Shown: one piece after another, positions 1-8,315 of the stretch
Layout: each line of letters begins with the position of its first letter
Numbering within the stretch: position 1 is the first letter of the stretch
DNA from: Lachnospiraceae bacterium
GTDB taxonomy: Bacteria; Bacillota; Clostridia; Lachnospirales; Lachnospiraceae
Assembly: GCA_017552715.1 (NCBI GenBank)
Contig: JAFZOW010000052.1
Location: 1-39,009 of the forward strand
Length of the DNA stretch: 39,009 nucleotides
Direction of reading: 5' to 3'
The notes under the pieces: generated by a model
Databases searched by the model: none
Seen by the model: only the letters and a program-made list of their open reading frames with translations
Told to the model about the DNA's origin: nothing
Made by a program: the position numbers and the translations under genes

Positions 1-20
1 CAACGGAAAAGAGGGCGAAT

Positions 21-1469
21 TTAGGGCACAAGCCCTTTCATGATCTGCGAAAAGAGGACTTCGTTTTCCCGAACGATCACGGCCAGCTCTTTCCGGGCGC
101 GGCTCAGGCCGCTGAAGACATTGCGGACACGGCCCTGCTCCGAAGAACGGAGAAAACCTTTTTCATCATAAGTGAAGGTCCCATCCAGGAGCATCATCAG
201 CTTTTCATATTCCTTGCAGGCCGCCTCGGCGGCTTCGATCCCGCCGCATTCCCCGGCTCCGCTCTGCACATAGGTAAAGCCCTGCATGCGCAGATATGTC
301 ATCAGCCTCTCCTGATCCCCGGCATCCGCGGCATAGAAAAGCTGCACCGAAGGAAAATCCTTCCTCCTTCCGCACTCCCTGAGGCAGAGCAGGCCCCGGA
401 TAAAGGAGGAAAGCTCACTGTTTAAGCGGATGCGGTTCGTAAGCCTGAAGCCCACATAACCCGGCAGCGCTTCCAGGATCTCGGCCCCCTCCGCCTCCCT
501 TTCCTGAAGAGCCACCACATCCTCACAGTCGTAGGAAAAGATCACGGGGGCTTTCCACTCCTTCGCATAGGACAGCACGGCATCAAGGGCGCTGCGGTCC
601 AGCCTGTGCCCTTCGTCCACCAGTATGGCCTTATAGGCCTTGGGTATGGAGGGGACCGTCCCTTTTTCGCAATAGATGAAATCCACCCTCTTCAGGCGCT
701 CATCCAGCACTTCCAGTTCCCTGGCGTGGGTCCCGAAGTGCAGCACGCATACCGCTTCGTTCTGGGAGAGTTCCATGGCCAGATCATAGAGCAGCAGGGT
801 CTTCCCCGTCCCCGGCGCTCCCGAAAAGCCCTGCATGGGCGGCTCGTCCCTGTTCTGCTCAATATTCTTAAGGATCTGCTTGCGTATATCCCGCTGCTGA
901 AAGGTAAGGAAATAATCCCTGCGCAGAAAGCGGGCCGTATCGCTCAAAGGGGAGATCAGATAGCTGTCTTCCCGGAACAGCTCTTCGATGGGGCCCTTCA
1001 TGCAGTCCCGCTGCCCGGCCAGCAAATCCGAAAGTTCCTGCCAGTCTGCCTCCAGCAGATGCCCGGCGTTGGAAAGCCGCAGCAGCCGGTCCTCCCGGTC
1101 CACATAGGTATAAAAATACATGGAGCGTCCCAGGGTGGTGAGATAATAGCGGTTCTGCTGAAGCTGCCTGCGTATGACCTCGTCCGACACATCACCGCTC
1201 TTTAATTCGATATTGATGACGCATTCTTCATTGATGCGCAGCAGGTCGAACTCCTTCCCCAGCTTCGGCATGGTAAAGGAATAATAGAATTCCAGCCCGG
1301 CGGCATCCTCCCGCAGGGCGCAGAGCTTATCCGAAAAAGCCCGCAGTCCCTTAAGCTCCCATTCCCGTATCCGGAGCATGCGGCTGCGCCGGGACAGCTG
1401 TTTTTCCATGCGTCCCAGTGTCTGGGGATCGTTCATCCTTGTAAGCGCGTAAATGTTAAGAGGTCTCAT
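21..1469 (-). CDS. PD-(D/E)xK-like nuclease domain fused to P-loop (helicase-like) ATPase
   Basis: This 482-residue protein has two parts. The N-terminal third carries an Asp75 ... Glu88-Leu-Lys90 pattern in a predicted beta-strand context, as expected for a PD-(D/E)xK nuclease core of the NERD or restriction type. The C-terminal part has a Walker A motif GAPGTGKT (217-224) and a Walker B-like VDEGHR (283-288), as in SF1/DUF2075-type ATPases. A late motif with Leu-Ser-Arg-Ala-Arg near residue 455 resembles helicase motif VI. The likely role is nucleic-acid processing in the cytoplasm; the substrate is unknown. An AGAG-type ribosome-binding site precedes the ATG. The gene lies 30 bases downstream of the coiled-coil gene on the same strand. 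Domain architecture is seen; function (repair, defence or RNA processing) is inference. Confidence 0.7.
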   Translation of the reverse strand: MRPLNIYALTRMNDPQTLGRMEKQLSRRSRMLRIREWELKGLRAFSDKLCALREDAAGLEFYYSFTMPKLGKEFDLLRINEECVINIELKSGDVSDEVIRRQLQQNRYYLTTLGRSMYFYTYVDREDRLLRLSNAGHLLEADWQELSDLLAGQRDCMKGPIEELFREDSYLISPLSDTARFLRRDYFLTFQQRDIRKQILKNIEQNRDEPPMQGFSGAPGTGKTLLLYDLAMELSQNEAVCVLHFGTHARELEVLDERLKRVDFIYCEKGTVPSIPKAYKAILVDEGHRLDRSALDAVLSYAKEWKAPVIFSYDCEDVVALQEREAEGAEILEALPGYVGFRLTNRIRLNSELSSFIRGLLCLRECGRRKDFPSVQLFYAADAGDQERLMTYLRMQGFTYVQSGAGECGGIEAAEAACKEYEKLMMLLDGTFTYDEKGFLRSSEQGRVRNVFSGLSRARKELAVIVRENEVLFSQIMKGLVP

Positions 1470-1499
1470 AAACGACTCATTCTCTCCGTATCAGAAGCT

Positions 1500-2606
1500 T
1501 CATGCCTGTATATCCACCGCAGCCCCTTCAAAGGCTGTCACGCCTGCACCCGTGCATTCCGGTGCCGAAGCGTAGGCTGCCGCCGCAAAGCCTGCGGACG
1601 GATTTATCCCGCCGGCATTTCCTGCCGTCCCTGTTCCCGGCAAGGTTCCTTTCCCGGCCTGCAGCTGTTTGATCATTCCCTTCAGATAGTCCATATCCGC
1701 TTTCAGCAGCGCCTTGTTCTCGGAAGCCCGGTGCTTCTGTTTTACCTTATCCAGCTCTTCCTCGCTCATATGGGGATCCAGGAATTCCATCTCCTCCATA
1801 AGTTCCAGTGCTTCTTCCAGCTCTTTCAGCTCCTCTTCCCCAAGCTCCGAGAGCATCTCGTTCAATTCCCCCAGCAGCTCTTCCTGCATATCGCTGCCGC
1901 TTTCCCTTATCTCTTCGGAATATTCATCATAGAGCTCTTCCCTCTCCTTAAAGACAGCATCCTCCGCAGAGGTAAGCCTCTCTTCCCCTTTCATAAGCAC
2001 CGCATTCCCGGCAGCGGAGCGCAGGTCTTCTACTTTTTCCATACGTTCGTCACGCTCCTGCGTGATCTTCGCCAGCTCCTCCTGCTCCAGATGGTGCTTT
2101 TTCTTCCGGGCCACAAGCTCCATTCGCCTTGCATGGCTCAGGGCCAGCTGCAGTTCATCGGGATCCCCTTCCTTCGCGCTGATCTTCCCCTTAAGCTGCA
2201 TCACGCTGCGCTTCGCGGAAAGCACGGCATTGCCGGCGCTGATGGAATTCTTCGCCCGGGCGATCTTCATGGAAAGCTCCATATAATTATAACGGACCGG
2301 CTTTTGGGCTTTTTCCTTTTCGCTCTCCGTCTTCTGCGACGTAAGCTCCCAGAGGGGCCTGTTTGCGGATTCCGCCGTCCATGTGCCGTCTTTGTTCCGG
2401 CTGCTCTTATTCACATTCCGCAAAAGCTCCCGCCGCTTTTCGGCCAGCTGCTTCTGCTCCTGCTCGATCCTTTCCGCAAGCCGTGCCGTTGCATCGGAAG
2501 CAGCCGCAGCCCCTGCCCCCGCGGAATAAAAAGCAGGGTATGCCGCCGCAGCGGAGCCCCTGCTCTTATAAGCATATGTATTCTGTGAATAGCCCGATAT
2601 GTTCAT
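1500..2606 (-). CDS. Coiled-coil protein of unknown function
   Basis: I do not recognise a characterised family for this 368-residue protein. It begins with an Ala/Gly/Ser/Tyr-rich stretch (about 15-40). Long charged helices (about 40-75 and 95-310) follow, with heptad-like patterns, a KKKHH cluster and a very acidic Glu/Leu segment (about 230-285). It ends in a Gly/Ala-rich low-complexity tail. No signal peptide or membrane segment is visible. The Lys/Arg-rich part around the sequence MELSMKIARAKNS is the most conserved-looking section and is reminiscent of hypothetical proteins I associate with Lachnospiraceae, but no function is assigned there. The ribosome-binding site is poor: a G-run sits about 13 bases from the ATG. 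It may be co-transcribed with the nuclease-ATPase gene 30 bases downstream. Confidence 0.7.
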   Translation of the reverse strand: MNISGYSQNTYAYKSRGSAAAAYPAFYSAGAGAAAASDATARLAERIEQEQKQLAEKRRELLRNVNKSSRNKDGTWTAESANRPLWELTSQKTESEKEKAQKPVRYNYMELSMKIARAKNSISAGNAVLSAKRSVMQLKGKISAKEGDPDELQLALSHARRMELVARKKKHHLEQEELAKITQERDERMEKVEDLRSAAGNAVLMKGEERLTSAEDAVFKEREELYDEYSEEIRESGSDMQEELLGELNEMLSELGEEELKELEEALELMEEMEFLDPHMSEEELDKVKQKHRASENKALLKADMDYLKGMIKQLQAGKGTLPGTGTAGNAGGINPSAGFAAAAYASAPECTGAGVTAFEGAAVDIQA

Positions 2607-2683
2607 GAGGATATCCGTTCCCCCTTAAGCGCTCATCCCTGAGCGTATGTTTTATATGTATATCGGCAGCTTTTCCGAAAACT

Positions 2684-3217
2684 TTAGAGTATATGGATCT
2701 GGCAGCTCTTCATGGCGTTCAGCGCATTGTCGTGACTCTCCGGCGTCACTCCGGCGCTGCAGGACGCATTCACGTATACCGGAATATCCGGGCAGAAGGC
2801 CTTGACCAGCAGGGCATTGCTGATCACGCAGATATCGGTGCAGAGGCCGAAAAGTTCGATGCAGTCGATCTTTCCTTCCGCCAGCAGACCCGCAGCCAGC
2901 TCGCCCAGACCGCGGCTTCCGAAGGTTTCCTTATCCAGTATGCGTGCATCTTCGCAGATCCCGGAAAGCAGGGGCGAGATCTCCCAGCCTTCGCTGCCTT
3001 TGATGCAGTGGGGTACGGGAAGGTTCTTCCCTTCCTCGGTCTGCATGTAATCTTCCCCGTGGGTATCCCGGGTGAAGACCACGATATCCCCCTCGGCCTT
3101 GGCCTTCTTAAGGCGCTCCGCACAGGGCTCCACGATCTTCACCGCCTCTGCGGAACCCAGGGCTCCGTCGATAAAATCCTTCTGCATATCCACTGCTACG
3201 ATAAGTCTTTTAGCCAT
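2684..3217 (-). CDS. Nicotinamidase-like cysteine hydrolase (isochorismatase superfamily)
   Basis: This 177-residue soluble enzyme has the full catalytic set of the isochorismatase/nicotinamidase family: Asp10 in a VDMQKDF motif, Lys96, and nucleophile Cys130 in the GLCTDICV motif. Asp51, His53 and His70 sit where PncA-type enzymes bind metal. The family converts nicotinamide to nicotinate plus ammonia or hydrolyses related amides, and presence of the metal ligands favours nicotinamidase. The length matches the family. An AAGGAGG ribosome-binding site precedes the ATG. It is the last gene of a tight unit after the 5'-nucleotidase (16-base gap), which suggests a shared role in NAD or nucleotide salvage (inference). 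Confidence 0.85.
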   Translation of the reverse strand: MAKRLIVAVDMQKDFIDGALGSAEAVKIVEPCAERLKKAKAEGDIVVFTRDTHGEDYMQTEEGKNLPVPHCIKGSEGWEISPLLSGICEDARILDKETFGSRGLGELAAGLLAEGKIDCIELFGLCTDICVISNALLVKAFCPDIPVYVNASCSAGVTPESHDNALNAMKSCQIHIL

Positions 3218-3233
3218 GAGCGTTCTTTCCTCC

Positions 3234-5183
3234 TTACTCGATGAACACGATACGGCCCTGTCCGCAGGGATCGGAATACTCCTCTCCTATGCTGCCGCCC
3301 AGGGTATCCTGAATATAGTTGATGAGCAGCTGGTTATCCAGCATCACACAATCCTGCAGGAGCGTGGCCCCGTCGAAGGAAGTGTAGCCGTCACCGTGGG
3401 ACAGCAGGGTATAATCATAGCCCGCCACGGTATATGTCCGGAAAGGATCCAGAGGCTCATCCCCCACCATCACGTTCCGTATGCGACGCAGTCCGTATGC
3501 CCCGATGAACATATGGTTCTCATCCGTCACGCAGGAAGAGGGGATAGTCATATCGACCTCGTAGCTCATCCCCGATACCTGCAGAAAGCCGCCGAACTCA
3601 TCCGGCACGGAAGATACGCTCCACTCCAGGGCATCCAGCAGCTGCTGGCCGCTCATCTCCACCACACATAACTTGTTCCCGAAGGGATGCACATTGTAGA
3701 TATCCCCATAGGTGATATCCCCGGCTTTGATGCTCTTGCGCACACCGCCGCCGTTCATGATGCCAACGTCCGCACCGCTCTGCACACGGATGGCATCGGC
3801 GCAGAGGTCACCCAGGTTTGTTTCCGCCCGGCGCACCATACGTATGGGCTGCCCGTTGGTATCCTTCGCCTCGGGATCATAGATCGTCAGTTCCACTTCG
3901 CTGTGGGCCACCACCTGTCCCAGCTGTTCGTTCAGCTCCCGCTGCTTGCCCTTTACGATCTGCCCCATCACATTATCCAGCTTAAGGAGCTCTACAACGC
4001 CATCTTCATTGGGCCAGTTGTAGATGCCGTTATCCGTAACTTTGCCTTCGGCGTCGATATGGCTGTAGCCCACACAGGAAAGCTTTGTTCCCACGGCCAG
4101 ACGCACCACGTCCTCTCCCAGGGCATTCTTCATCACCACTTTCTCGGTATCGTGGCTGTGGCCGTCCAGCAGTACATCGATGCCGCTGGTATGAGAGATC
4201 ACATCCGCATAGGTCCAGGGGCTGCAGTTCGCTTCGTTCCCAAGATGGGCCATCACATACACCAGTCCGGCACCTTCCGCCCGGGCATCATCCACGGCCT
4301 TCTGAACCGCGGCATACACGGCCTCTCCCGTAAGATCCTGCATAAAGCCGTAGATGAATTCCCCCTGTTCGTTCTGGAAATAAGCAGGCGTGGAGGAGGT
4401 CAGGGTCTTGGGTGTGGTCACGCCCACAAAGGCGATCTTCTGTCCCTGCACTTCCTTAATGACATAAGGCGCAAAGACCGGCTCCCCTTCTTTATTGAAG
4501 TTGCAGCTGATATAAGGGAACTCCGCCTTCTCCGTAAGGGCCAGGAACTGCTCCATGCCGTAATCAAATTCATGATTCCCGGGAATGGCCACATCATAAT
4601 CCAGTTCGTTCATCAGCTCGATGATGGCTTCACCCCGGCTCAGGGTACCGATGGCTTCCCCCTGGATCGAATCGCCGTCGTCCACCAGCAGGGTGGTATA
4701 GCCCTCGTTCTCCAGGGATTCACGGATCTGCCACAGGCCCGCATAGCCGAAGCCCTGGTCAATACCGCAGTGCACATCGGAGGTGGCCAGGATGATGATC
4801 TCGCCGTTCTTCTCCTGCGGTTCTTCCGGCTCCGCCGTTTCGTCCTCCGGCACATCCGTCCCGTCCGCGGGTACGTCCTCCGGCTCCGGGCTTGTCTCCG
4901 CTGCTGCCGTCGGTGTTGCCGCAGCTGCCTGCTGCGTGGGTGTTTCGCCCCCCGTCTTCTGGGGTTCCGCTTTGTCCTGCAGGGCATACATAAGGCCGAA
5001 GAGCAGAAGCAGCGCCGCCAGCAGAGCGGTGGTCCCCATCCACAGCTTTACATTTCCCGTGATACCGGCCTCCTGTGAGCCGGCCTCCTTCGTTACGTAA
5101 CTTTCCGTATTCTTTTCCGTAATGTTCTGCACGGGCCTTGCAGCCCGTGCAGCATTTGATCTTTTCTTTTTCTTTTTAGCCAT
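3234..5183 (-). CDS. Membrane-anchored 5'-nucleotidase / cyclic-nucleotide phosphodiesterase (UshA/YfkN family)
   Basis: The 649-residue protein starts with a Lys/Arg-rich cytoplasmic tail. One transmembrane helix (about 45-67) and an acidic Pro/Glu/Thr-rich spacer (about 70-125) follow, so the enzyme should sit outside the membrane. The metallophosphoesterase domain shows SDVH with Asp136 and His138, a DDGDS motif near 175-180, GNHEFDYG near 202 and GHSHD near 342. The C-terminal 5'-nucleotidase domain (about 430-620) has the NGGGVR substrate motif. The family dephosphorylates nucleotides or 2',3'-cyclic nucleotides for salvage; the exact substrate cannot be read from sequence. No LPXTG sorting signal is present, so anchoring is by the N-terminal helix. 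An AAGGATTAAGAG leader follows the GH43 stop codon, 10 bases away, indicating co-transcription. Confidence 0.88.
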   Translation of the reverse strand: MAKKKKKRSNAARAARPVQNITEKNTESYVTKEAGSQEAGITGNVKLWMGTTALLAALLLLFGLMYALQDKAEPQKTGGETPTQQAAAATPTAAAETSPEPEDVPADGTDVPEDETAEPEEPQEKNGEIIILATSDVHCGIDQGFGYAGLWQIRESLENEGYTTLLVDDGDSIQGEAIGTLSRGEAIIELMNELDYDVAIPGNHEFDYGMEQFLALTEKAEFPYISCNFNKEGEPVFAPYVIKEVQGQKIAFVGVTTPKTLTSSTPAYFQNEQGEFIYGFMQDLTGEAVYAAVQKAVDDARAEGAGLVYVMAHLGNEANCSPWTYADVISHTSGIDVLLDGHSHDTEKVVMKNALGEDVVRLAVGTKLSCVGYSHIDAEGKVTDNGIYNWPNEDGVVELLKLDNVMGQIVKGKQRELNEQLGQVVAHSEVELTIYDPEAKDTNGQPIRMVRRAETNLGDLCADAIRVQSGADVGIMNGGGVRKSIKAGDITYGDIYNVHPFGNKLCVVEMSGQQLLDALEWSVSSVPDEFGGFLQVSGMSYEVDMTIPSSCVTDENHMFIGAYGLRRIRNVMVGDEPLDPFRTYTVAGYDYTLLSHGDGYTSFDGATLLQDCVMLDNQLLINYIQDTLGGSIGEEYSDPCGQGRIVFIE

Positions 5184-5193
5184 CTCTTAATCC

Positions 5194-6159
5194 TTACGGC
5201 TGCATCGTGATGATGCTTCCGTCCTCGTTATACTTCAGTTCCATGAACTTCACGTTACGGCGGTGATTGATGCCGCCGGAAAGCTCACAGTCATGATAGA
5301 ACAGATACCACTTTCCATGGTATTCCACGATGGAATGATGGGTGGTCCAGCCCAGTACCGGCTCCAGGATACGTCCGCCGTAGGTGAAGGGCCCCATGGG
5401 GCTGTCGCCTACCGCGTATACGAGATAATGGGTGGTGCCGGTGGAATAGGAGAAGTAATACTTCCCGTTATACTTATGCATCCAGGGACCTTCGAAGTAT
5501 CTGCGGTCCTCGTCGCCGGCACGCAGCTCCTGACCGTTCTCGTCCAGGATCTTTATGTGCTGCATCTCGCCCTTCAGCTCCTTCATATTGTCGGCCAGTT
5601 CGCATACCAGAGGGCCCACCTCGGGTTCGTCGGGAGCATTCTCCCCGCCGTTGGGATCGAACTTTCCGGTCTTCCACTTCTCCAGCTGTCCGCCCCAGAG
5701 ACCGCCGTTGTAAAGGTATACACGCCCGTCATCATCCTTAAAGACCGCGGGATCGATACTGTAGCTGCCCCGGATATAATCCGGCTCTGCCTTAAAAGGC
5801 CCTGCGGGATCGTCACCTACGGCCACACCGATACGGAAGATCCCGTCCTTGTCCCTTGCCGGAAAATAGAGATAATACTTTCCGTCCTTTTCCGCTGCAT
5901 CCGGTGCCCACATCTGCTTGCTCACCCAGGGCACGTCCTTCATGTGAAGGGCCTCACCGTTGTCCACGCACTCCGCATCCGGGGAATCCATGGAAAGGAT
6001 GTGATAATCCTCCATCAGATATTCATCGCCTTCGTCGTTATCCTCGCCGTCATGAGGGATGTCGTGGGAAGGATAGATGTAGATCTTGTCGTTAAAAACG
6101 TGAGCCGAGGGGTCCGCCGTAAAGATGTGTGATACCAGGGGTTTCTTCTGTTCTGCCAT
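5194..6159 (-). CDS. Intracellular glycoside hydrolase family 43 (beta-xylosidase / alpha-L-arabinofuranosidase type)
   Basis: A 321-residue five-bladed beta-propeller enzyme of GH43. The three expected acidic residues are visible: Asp16 in TADPSAH (base), Asp136 in SIDPAVF (pKa modulator) and Glu223 in FEGPW (acid). There is no signal peptide, so it should cleave imported xylo- or arabino-oligosaccharides in the cytoplasm. I chose the ATG at 6159 because AAAGGAG lies just upstream; a longer frame would start inside the terminator hairpin of hpf. It heads the GH43 - nucleotidase - nicotinamidase unit. There is little room for a promoter between the terminator and the start, so expression may depend on read-through from hpf or a promoter hidden in the terminator region. 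Substrate preference is not certain. Confidence 0.9.
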   Translation of the reverse strand: MAEQKKPLVSHIFTADPSAHVFNDKIYIYPSHDIPHDGEDNDEGDEYLMEDYHILSMDSPDAECVDNGEALHMKDVPWVSKQMWAPDAAEKDGKYYLYFPARDKDGIFRIGVAVGDDPAGPFKAEPDYIRGSYSIDPAVFKDDDGRVYLYNGGLWGGQLEKWKTGKFDPNGGENAPDEPEVGPLVCELADNMKELKGEMQHIKILDENGQELRAGDEDRRYFEGPWMHKYNGKYYFSYSTGTTHYLVYAVGDSPMGPFTYGGRILEPVLGWTTHHSIVEYHGKWYLFYHDCELSGGINHRRNVKFMELKYNEDGSIITMQP

Positions 6160-6190
6160 GATAAAGATCTCCTTTATGTTTTGATAATTA

Positions 6191-6222
6191 AAAAGGCGAC
6201 AGCACAAAGCCTGTCGCCTTAA
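6191..6222 (-). terminator. Rho-independent terminator after hpf
   Basis: A perfect 10-bp inverted repeat, AAGGCGACAG (6193-6202) with CTGTCGCCTT (6211-6220) and an 8-base loop, is followed on the minus strand by TTTTTAATTAT. It lies between the hpf stop and the GH43 start. Confidence 0.88.
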
Positions 6223-6238
6223 AAGAACACTTACACGC

Positions 6239-6766
6239 TCATACCTCGGGCTCGATGAGGCCGTAGGTATTCCCCTTGCGCTTGTAGACCACGTTCACCT
6301 GATCCGTTTCCGCATTGCAGAAAACGAAAAAGCTGTGGCCCAGAAGCTCCATCTGCACGCAGGCATCCTCGGGATACATGGGCTTGATATCGAACTTCTT
6401 GGTACGGATGATCTTAACTTCCTCTTCATCCATGAAATCCTTGTCGAGATATTCCTGCTTGAAGGAACCGGCGCCCTGTTCCTTATCGGTCAGGCGGGTC
6501 TTGTACTTCTTCAGCTGGCGCTCGATGATCTCCTCCACCAGGTCAATGGAGACATACATGTCGTTGCTCACCTGTTCGGAACGGATGATGGAACCCTTCA
6601 CGGGGATCGTCACCTCGATCTTCTGCCGCTCCTTTTCCACCGAAAGCGTTACATGCACCTCGGTGTCCTCGGCAAAATACTTCTCCAGTTTGCCGATCTT
6701 GTCTTCCACAGCACTTCTGAGACCTTCCGTTACTTCAATATTCTTTCCCGCAATGATAAACTTCAT
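6239..6766 (-). CDS. hpf: Long-form ribosome hibernation promoting factor HPF
   Basis: This 175-residue protein matches long HPF in length and layout. An N-terminal S30AE/YfiA-type domain (about 1-100) binds the 30S decoding region. A charged linker follows, and the C-terminal dimerisation domain (about 118-175) contains the typical MYPEDACVQMELLGHSFFVF-type core. Long HPF joins two 70S ribosomes into inactive 100S dimers in stationary phase or stress. It is monocistronic in appearance: its own sigma-A promoter and AGGAGG site lie upstream and a strong terminator lies downstream. Confidence 0.97.
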   Translation of the reverse strand: MKFIIAGKNIEVTEGLRSAVEDKIGKLEKYFAEDTEVHVTLSVEKERQKIEVTIPVKGSIIRSEQVSNDMYVSIDLVEEIIERQLKKYKTRLTDKEQGAGSFKQEYLDKDFMDEEEVKIIRTKKFDIKPMYPEDACVQMELLGHSFFVFCNAETDQVNVVYKRKGNTYGLIEPEV

Positions 6767-6784
6767 GAAATGTCCTCCTGAAAG

Positions 6785-6801
6785 CTCCGCTGTGCGCGGA
6801 G
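6785..6801 (-). promoter_or_regulatory. Hairpin in the hpf 5' leader
   Basis: CTCCGC (6785-6790) pairs with GCGGAG (6796-6801) around a 5-base loop, in the untranslated leader between promoter and ribosome-binding site. On the plus strand the same stem is followed by TTTTTT, so it could also stop antisense transcripts. A regulatory role is inference. Confidence 0.4.
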
Positions 6802-6825
6802 ATTTTTTCCTTGATCACAGCTGAA

Positions 6826-6854
6826 AGTATAGCACATTTCCTTTATTTTCGCAA
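6826..6854 (-). promoter_or_regulatory. Sigma-A promoter of hpf
   Basis: On the minus strand, TTGCGA (-35, 6849-6854) and TATACT (-10, 6826-6831) are separated by exactly 17 bases. The predicted leader is about 50-60 bases and contains the hairpin and AGGAGG site of hpf. Confidence 0.85.
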
Positions 6855-6941
6855 GTTATTGATAAAAGTGCGGAGGTCTGATAAAATGACTATGATTTTT
6901 AGAACACCGCGAGGGTGAGCTTGCGAATCCCGAGTTTTACG

Positions 6942-7023
6942 GCGTTTCGCCCATCGGCGAAGCCGATTCCAATTGGCGAAACGCGTATCTATTCAGAATC
7001 GCAAGGCGGTTCTGAATAGATAC
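6942..7023. repeat. Compound inverted-repeat element, candidate structured RNA or miniature element
   Basis: Two adjoining foldback structures fill this non-coding stretch. First, GCGTTTCGCC (6942-6951) pairs perfectly with GGCGAAACGC (6975-6984), and inside it ATCGGC (6953-6958) pairs with GCCGAT (6962-6967) over a GAA loop. Second, the 14-base arms 6985-6998 and 7010-7023 are perfectly complementary. Including a G-U pair and CGC/GCG, the stem reaches 18 bp with a 3-base AAG loop (7003-7005). No T-run follows on either strand, so it is not a normal terminator. It lies 37 bases upstream of the deacetylase start. It could be a dispersed repeat, an RNA leader of the deacetylase gene or a protein-binding site. 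Confidence 0.7.
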
Positions 7024-7060
7024 AAATGGCTTAGGTTTGAAGCAACTGACCGGAGGAAAC

Positions 7061-7975
7061 ATGTTTACCATTGACTTTCACGCGGACGATTACGCCGCTT
7101 CCCGAGAAAATTCCCTGCGTCTCATCGAGCTGGTACAGACCGGCCGCATCGACAGCATGAGCGTGCTCTGCAACATAGGCTGCTTCCATGAATGCATGGA
7201 GCTATTAAAGGAGCATTGGGACGGCTTTCCTAAAAAGCCCCTGCTCTCGGTGCACTTAAACCTCATCGACGGTTACTGGCTCTCTTCCCGGGGTGGGAAA
7301 AAGATCATCCACAATTCCTGGGAGCGCATCTTCCTTCATGCCGCATTCGGCGGCCCCGGAAAAAAGCAGATGGAAAAGAGCTTCACCGACGAGATCGCCG
7401 CGCAGATCGCCGCCTTCCTTAAAGAGACCGCGGGCCTTAAGGACGACGCCGGGGAACCACTGAAGCTGCGCATCGACAGTCATGTGCATACCCACATGAT
7501 CCCCATGGTATTCGACTGCCTGCTGGATGCCATCGAGCAGCACGGCCTTACGGAGAGGGTACAGTTCATACGCTGCTCCACCGAGCCTTTGTTCATGTTC
7601 CTTACCACTCCGGGCATAGCGGGGACCATAGCTCCTGTGAACCTTTTAAAGAATGTGATGCTCCATGTCTTAAGCCACCCGCTGCGGAAGCGTCTGGGCC
7701 GTATGAACATCCATACCAACCGGCTCTTCGGTATCGCCATGACCGGGAATATGGACGAAAAGCGTGTATCCCTGCTGATGGATAAGATGGTGAACTATGC
7801 AAAGAAAAAAGACTGCCGCCTGGAGATCTTAAGCCATCCCGGCCGGGTCATTGAAGAGCCCCGTCCGGAGTACGGTCCTGCGGATCTTCATGCTTTTTAC
7901 GCCCCGGAACGGGACGTCGAATATGCCATGCTCTTATCGGACGTACCCGGGTCGGTCACGGAGAGGCTTCCCTGA
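7061..7975 (+). CDS. YdjC/ChbG-like carbohydrate deacetylase
   Basis: A 304-residue protein of the YdjC/ChbG/HpnK family, metal-dependent enzymes that remove acetyl groups from N-acetylated sugars. Visible markers are the HADDYA motif with Asp9/Asp10, a conserved His in SVHLNL (about 66), the DSHVHTHMIP metal/catalytic motif (about 148-157) and a late SHPG motif. The hydrophobic segment around residues 180-215 is more marked than usual and may be a membrane-facing insertion. I chose the ATG at 7061 because GGAGG precedes it closely; an upstream TTG in frame lacks a site. Convergent with the STAS gene (27-base gap). The true substrate (chito-oligosaccharide, lipid-linked sugar or other) cannot be told. 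Confidence 0.82.
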   Translation: MFTIDFHADDYAASRENSLRLIELVQTGRIDSMSVLCNIGCFHECMELLKEHWDGFPKKPLLSVHLNLIDGYWLSSRGGKKIIHNSWERIFLHAAFGGPGKKQMEKSFTDEIAAQIAAFLKETAGLKDDAGEPLKLRIDSHVHTHMIPMVFDCLLDAIEQHGLTERVQFIRCSTEPLFMFLTTPGIAGTIAPVNLLKNVMLHVLSHPLRKRLGRMNIHTNRLFGIAMTGNMDEKRVSLLMDKMVNYAKKKDCRLEILSHPGRVIEEPRPEYGPADLHAFYAPERDVEYAMLLSDVPGSVTERLP

Positions 7976-8002
7976 CCGCCCGCTCTCAGAACTGTTTATG
8001 CC

Positions 8003-8302
8003 TCACTCGATATTCAAAAGCCCGCTAAGCCCGGTCATTTCAAACACTTCCATAACATTCTCCCCTACGTTCTTCACGCTAAGCTTGCCGCTCTTGCGGT
8101 AGAGGATCATGTAGAGGTTACGGATCGCACGGATACCCGCGCTGGAAACATAAGACACATCTGCCATATTAAGACTTACGGAATCGTATTTGTTCCCGGC
8201 CTCCGAAAAGACCGCCTCCGCTTCTTTGGATGTTTTGGTATCCAGACGTCCGTTGATCACGATCTCCGCCCCGTCACCGTTTTCGATCACTTTTGTTTCC
8301 AT
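8003..8302 (-). CDS. STAS-domain anti-anti-sigma factor (SpoIIAA/RsbV-like)
   Basis: A 99-residue single STAS domain. The DVSYVSSAGIR segment holds Ser53 and Ser54, where SpoIIAA/RsbV proteins are phosphorylated. In the known scheme the unphosphorylated form captures the RsbW-type kinase and so frees that kinase's target. AAGGAGG precedes the ATG, and the gene follows the kinase gene by 13 bases as last member of the long operon. No clear terminator is visible in the 27 bases before the convergent deacetylase gene. The final output of this switch is unknown because no sigma factor lies nearby. Confidence 0.9.
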   Translation of the reverse strand: METKVIENGDGAEIVINGRLDTKTSKEAEAVFSEAGNKYDSVSLNMADVSYVSSAGIRAIRNLYMILYRKSGKLSVKNVGENVMEVFEMTGLSGLLNIE

Positions 8303-8315
8303 ATTTCCTTCCTCC

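Noticed and set aside
2630-2645. CGCTCA/TGAGCG hairpin before the coiled-coil gene.
   Set aside because: Only 6 bp with no T-run; too weak to call a terminator.
6160-6207. N-terminal extension of the GH43 protein.
   Set aside because: It would begin inside the hpf terminator, while a good ribosome-binding site and the conserved protein start fall at 6159.
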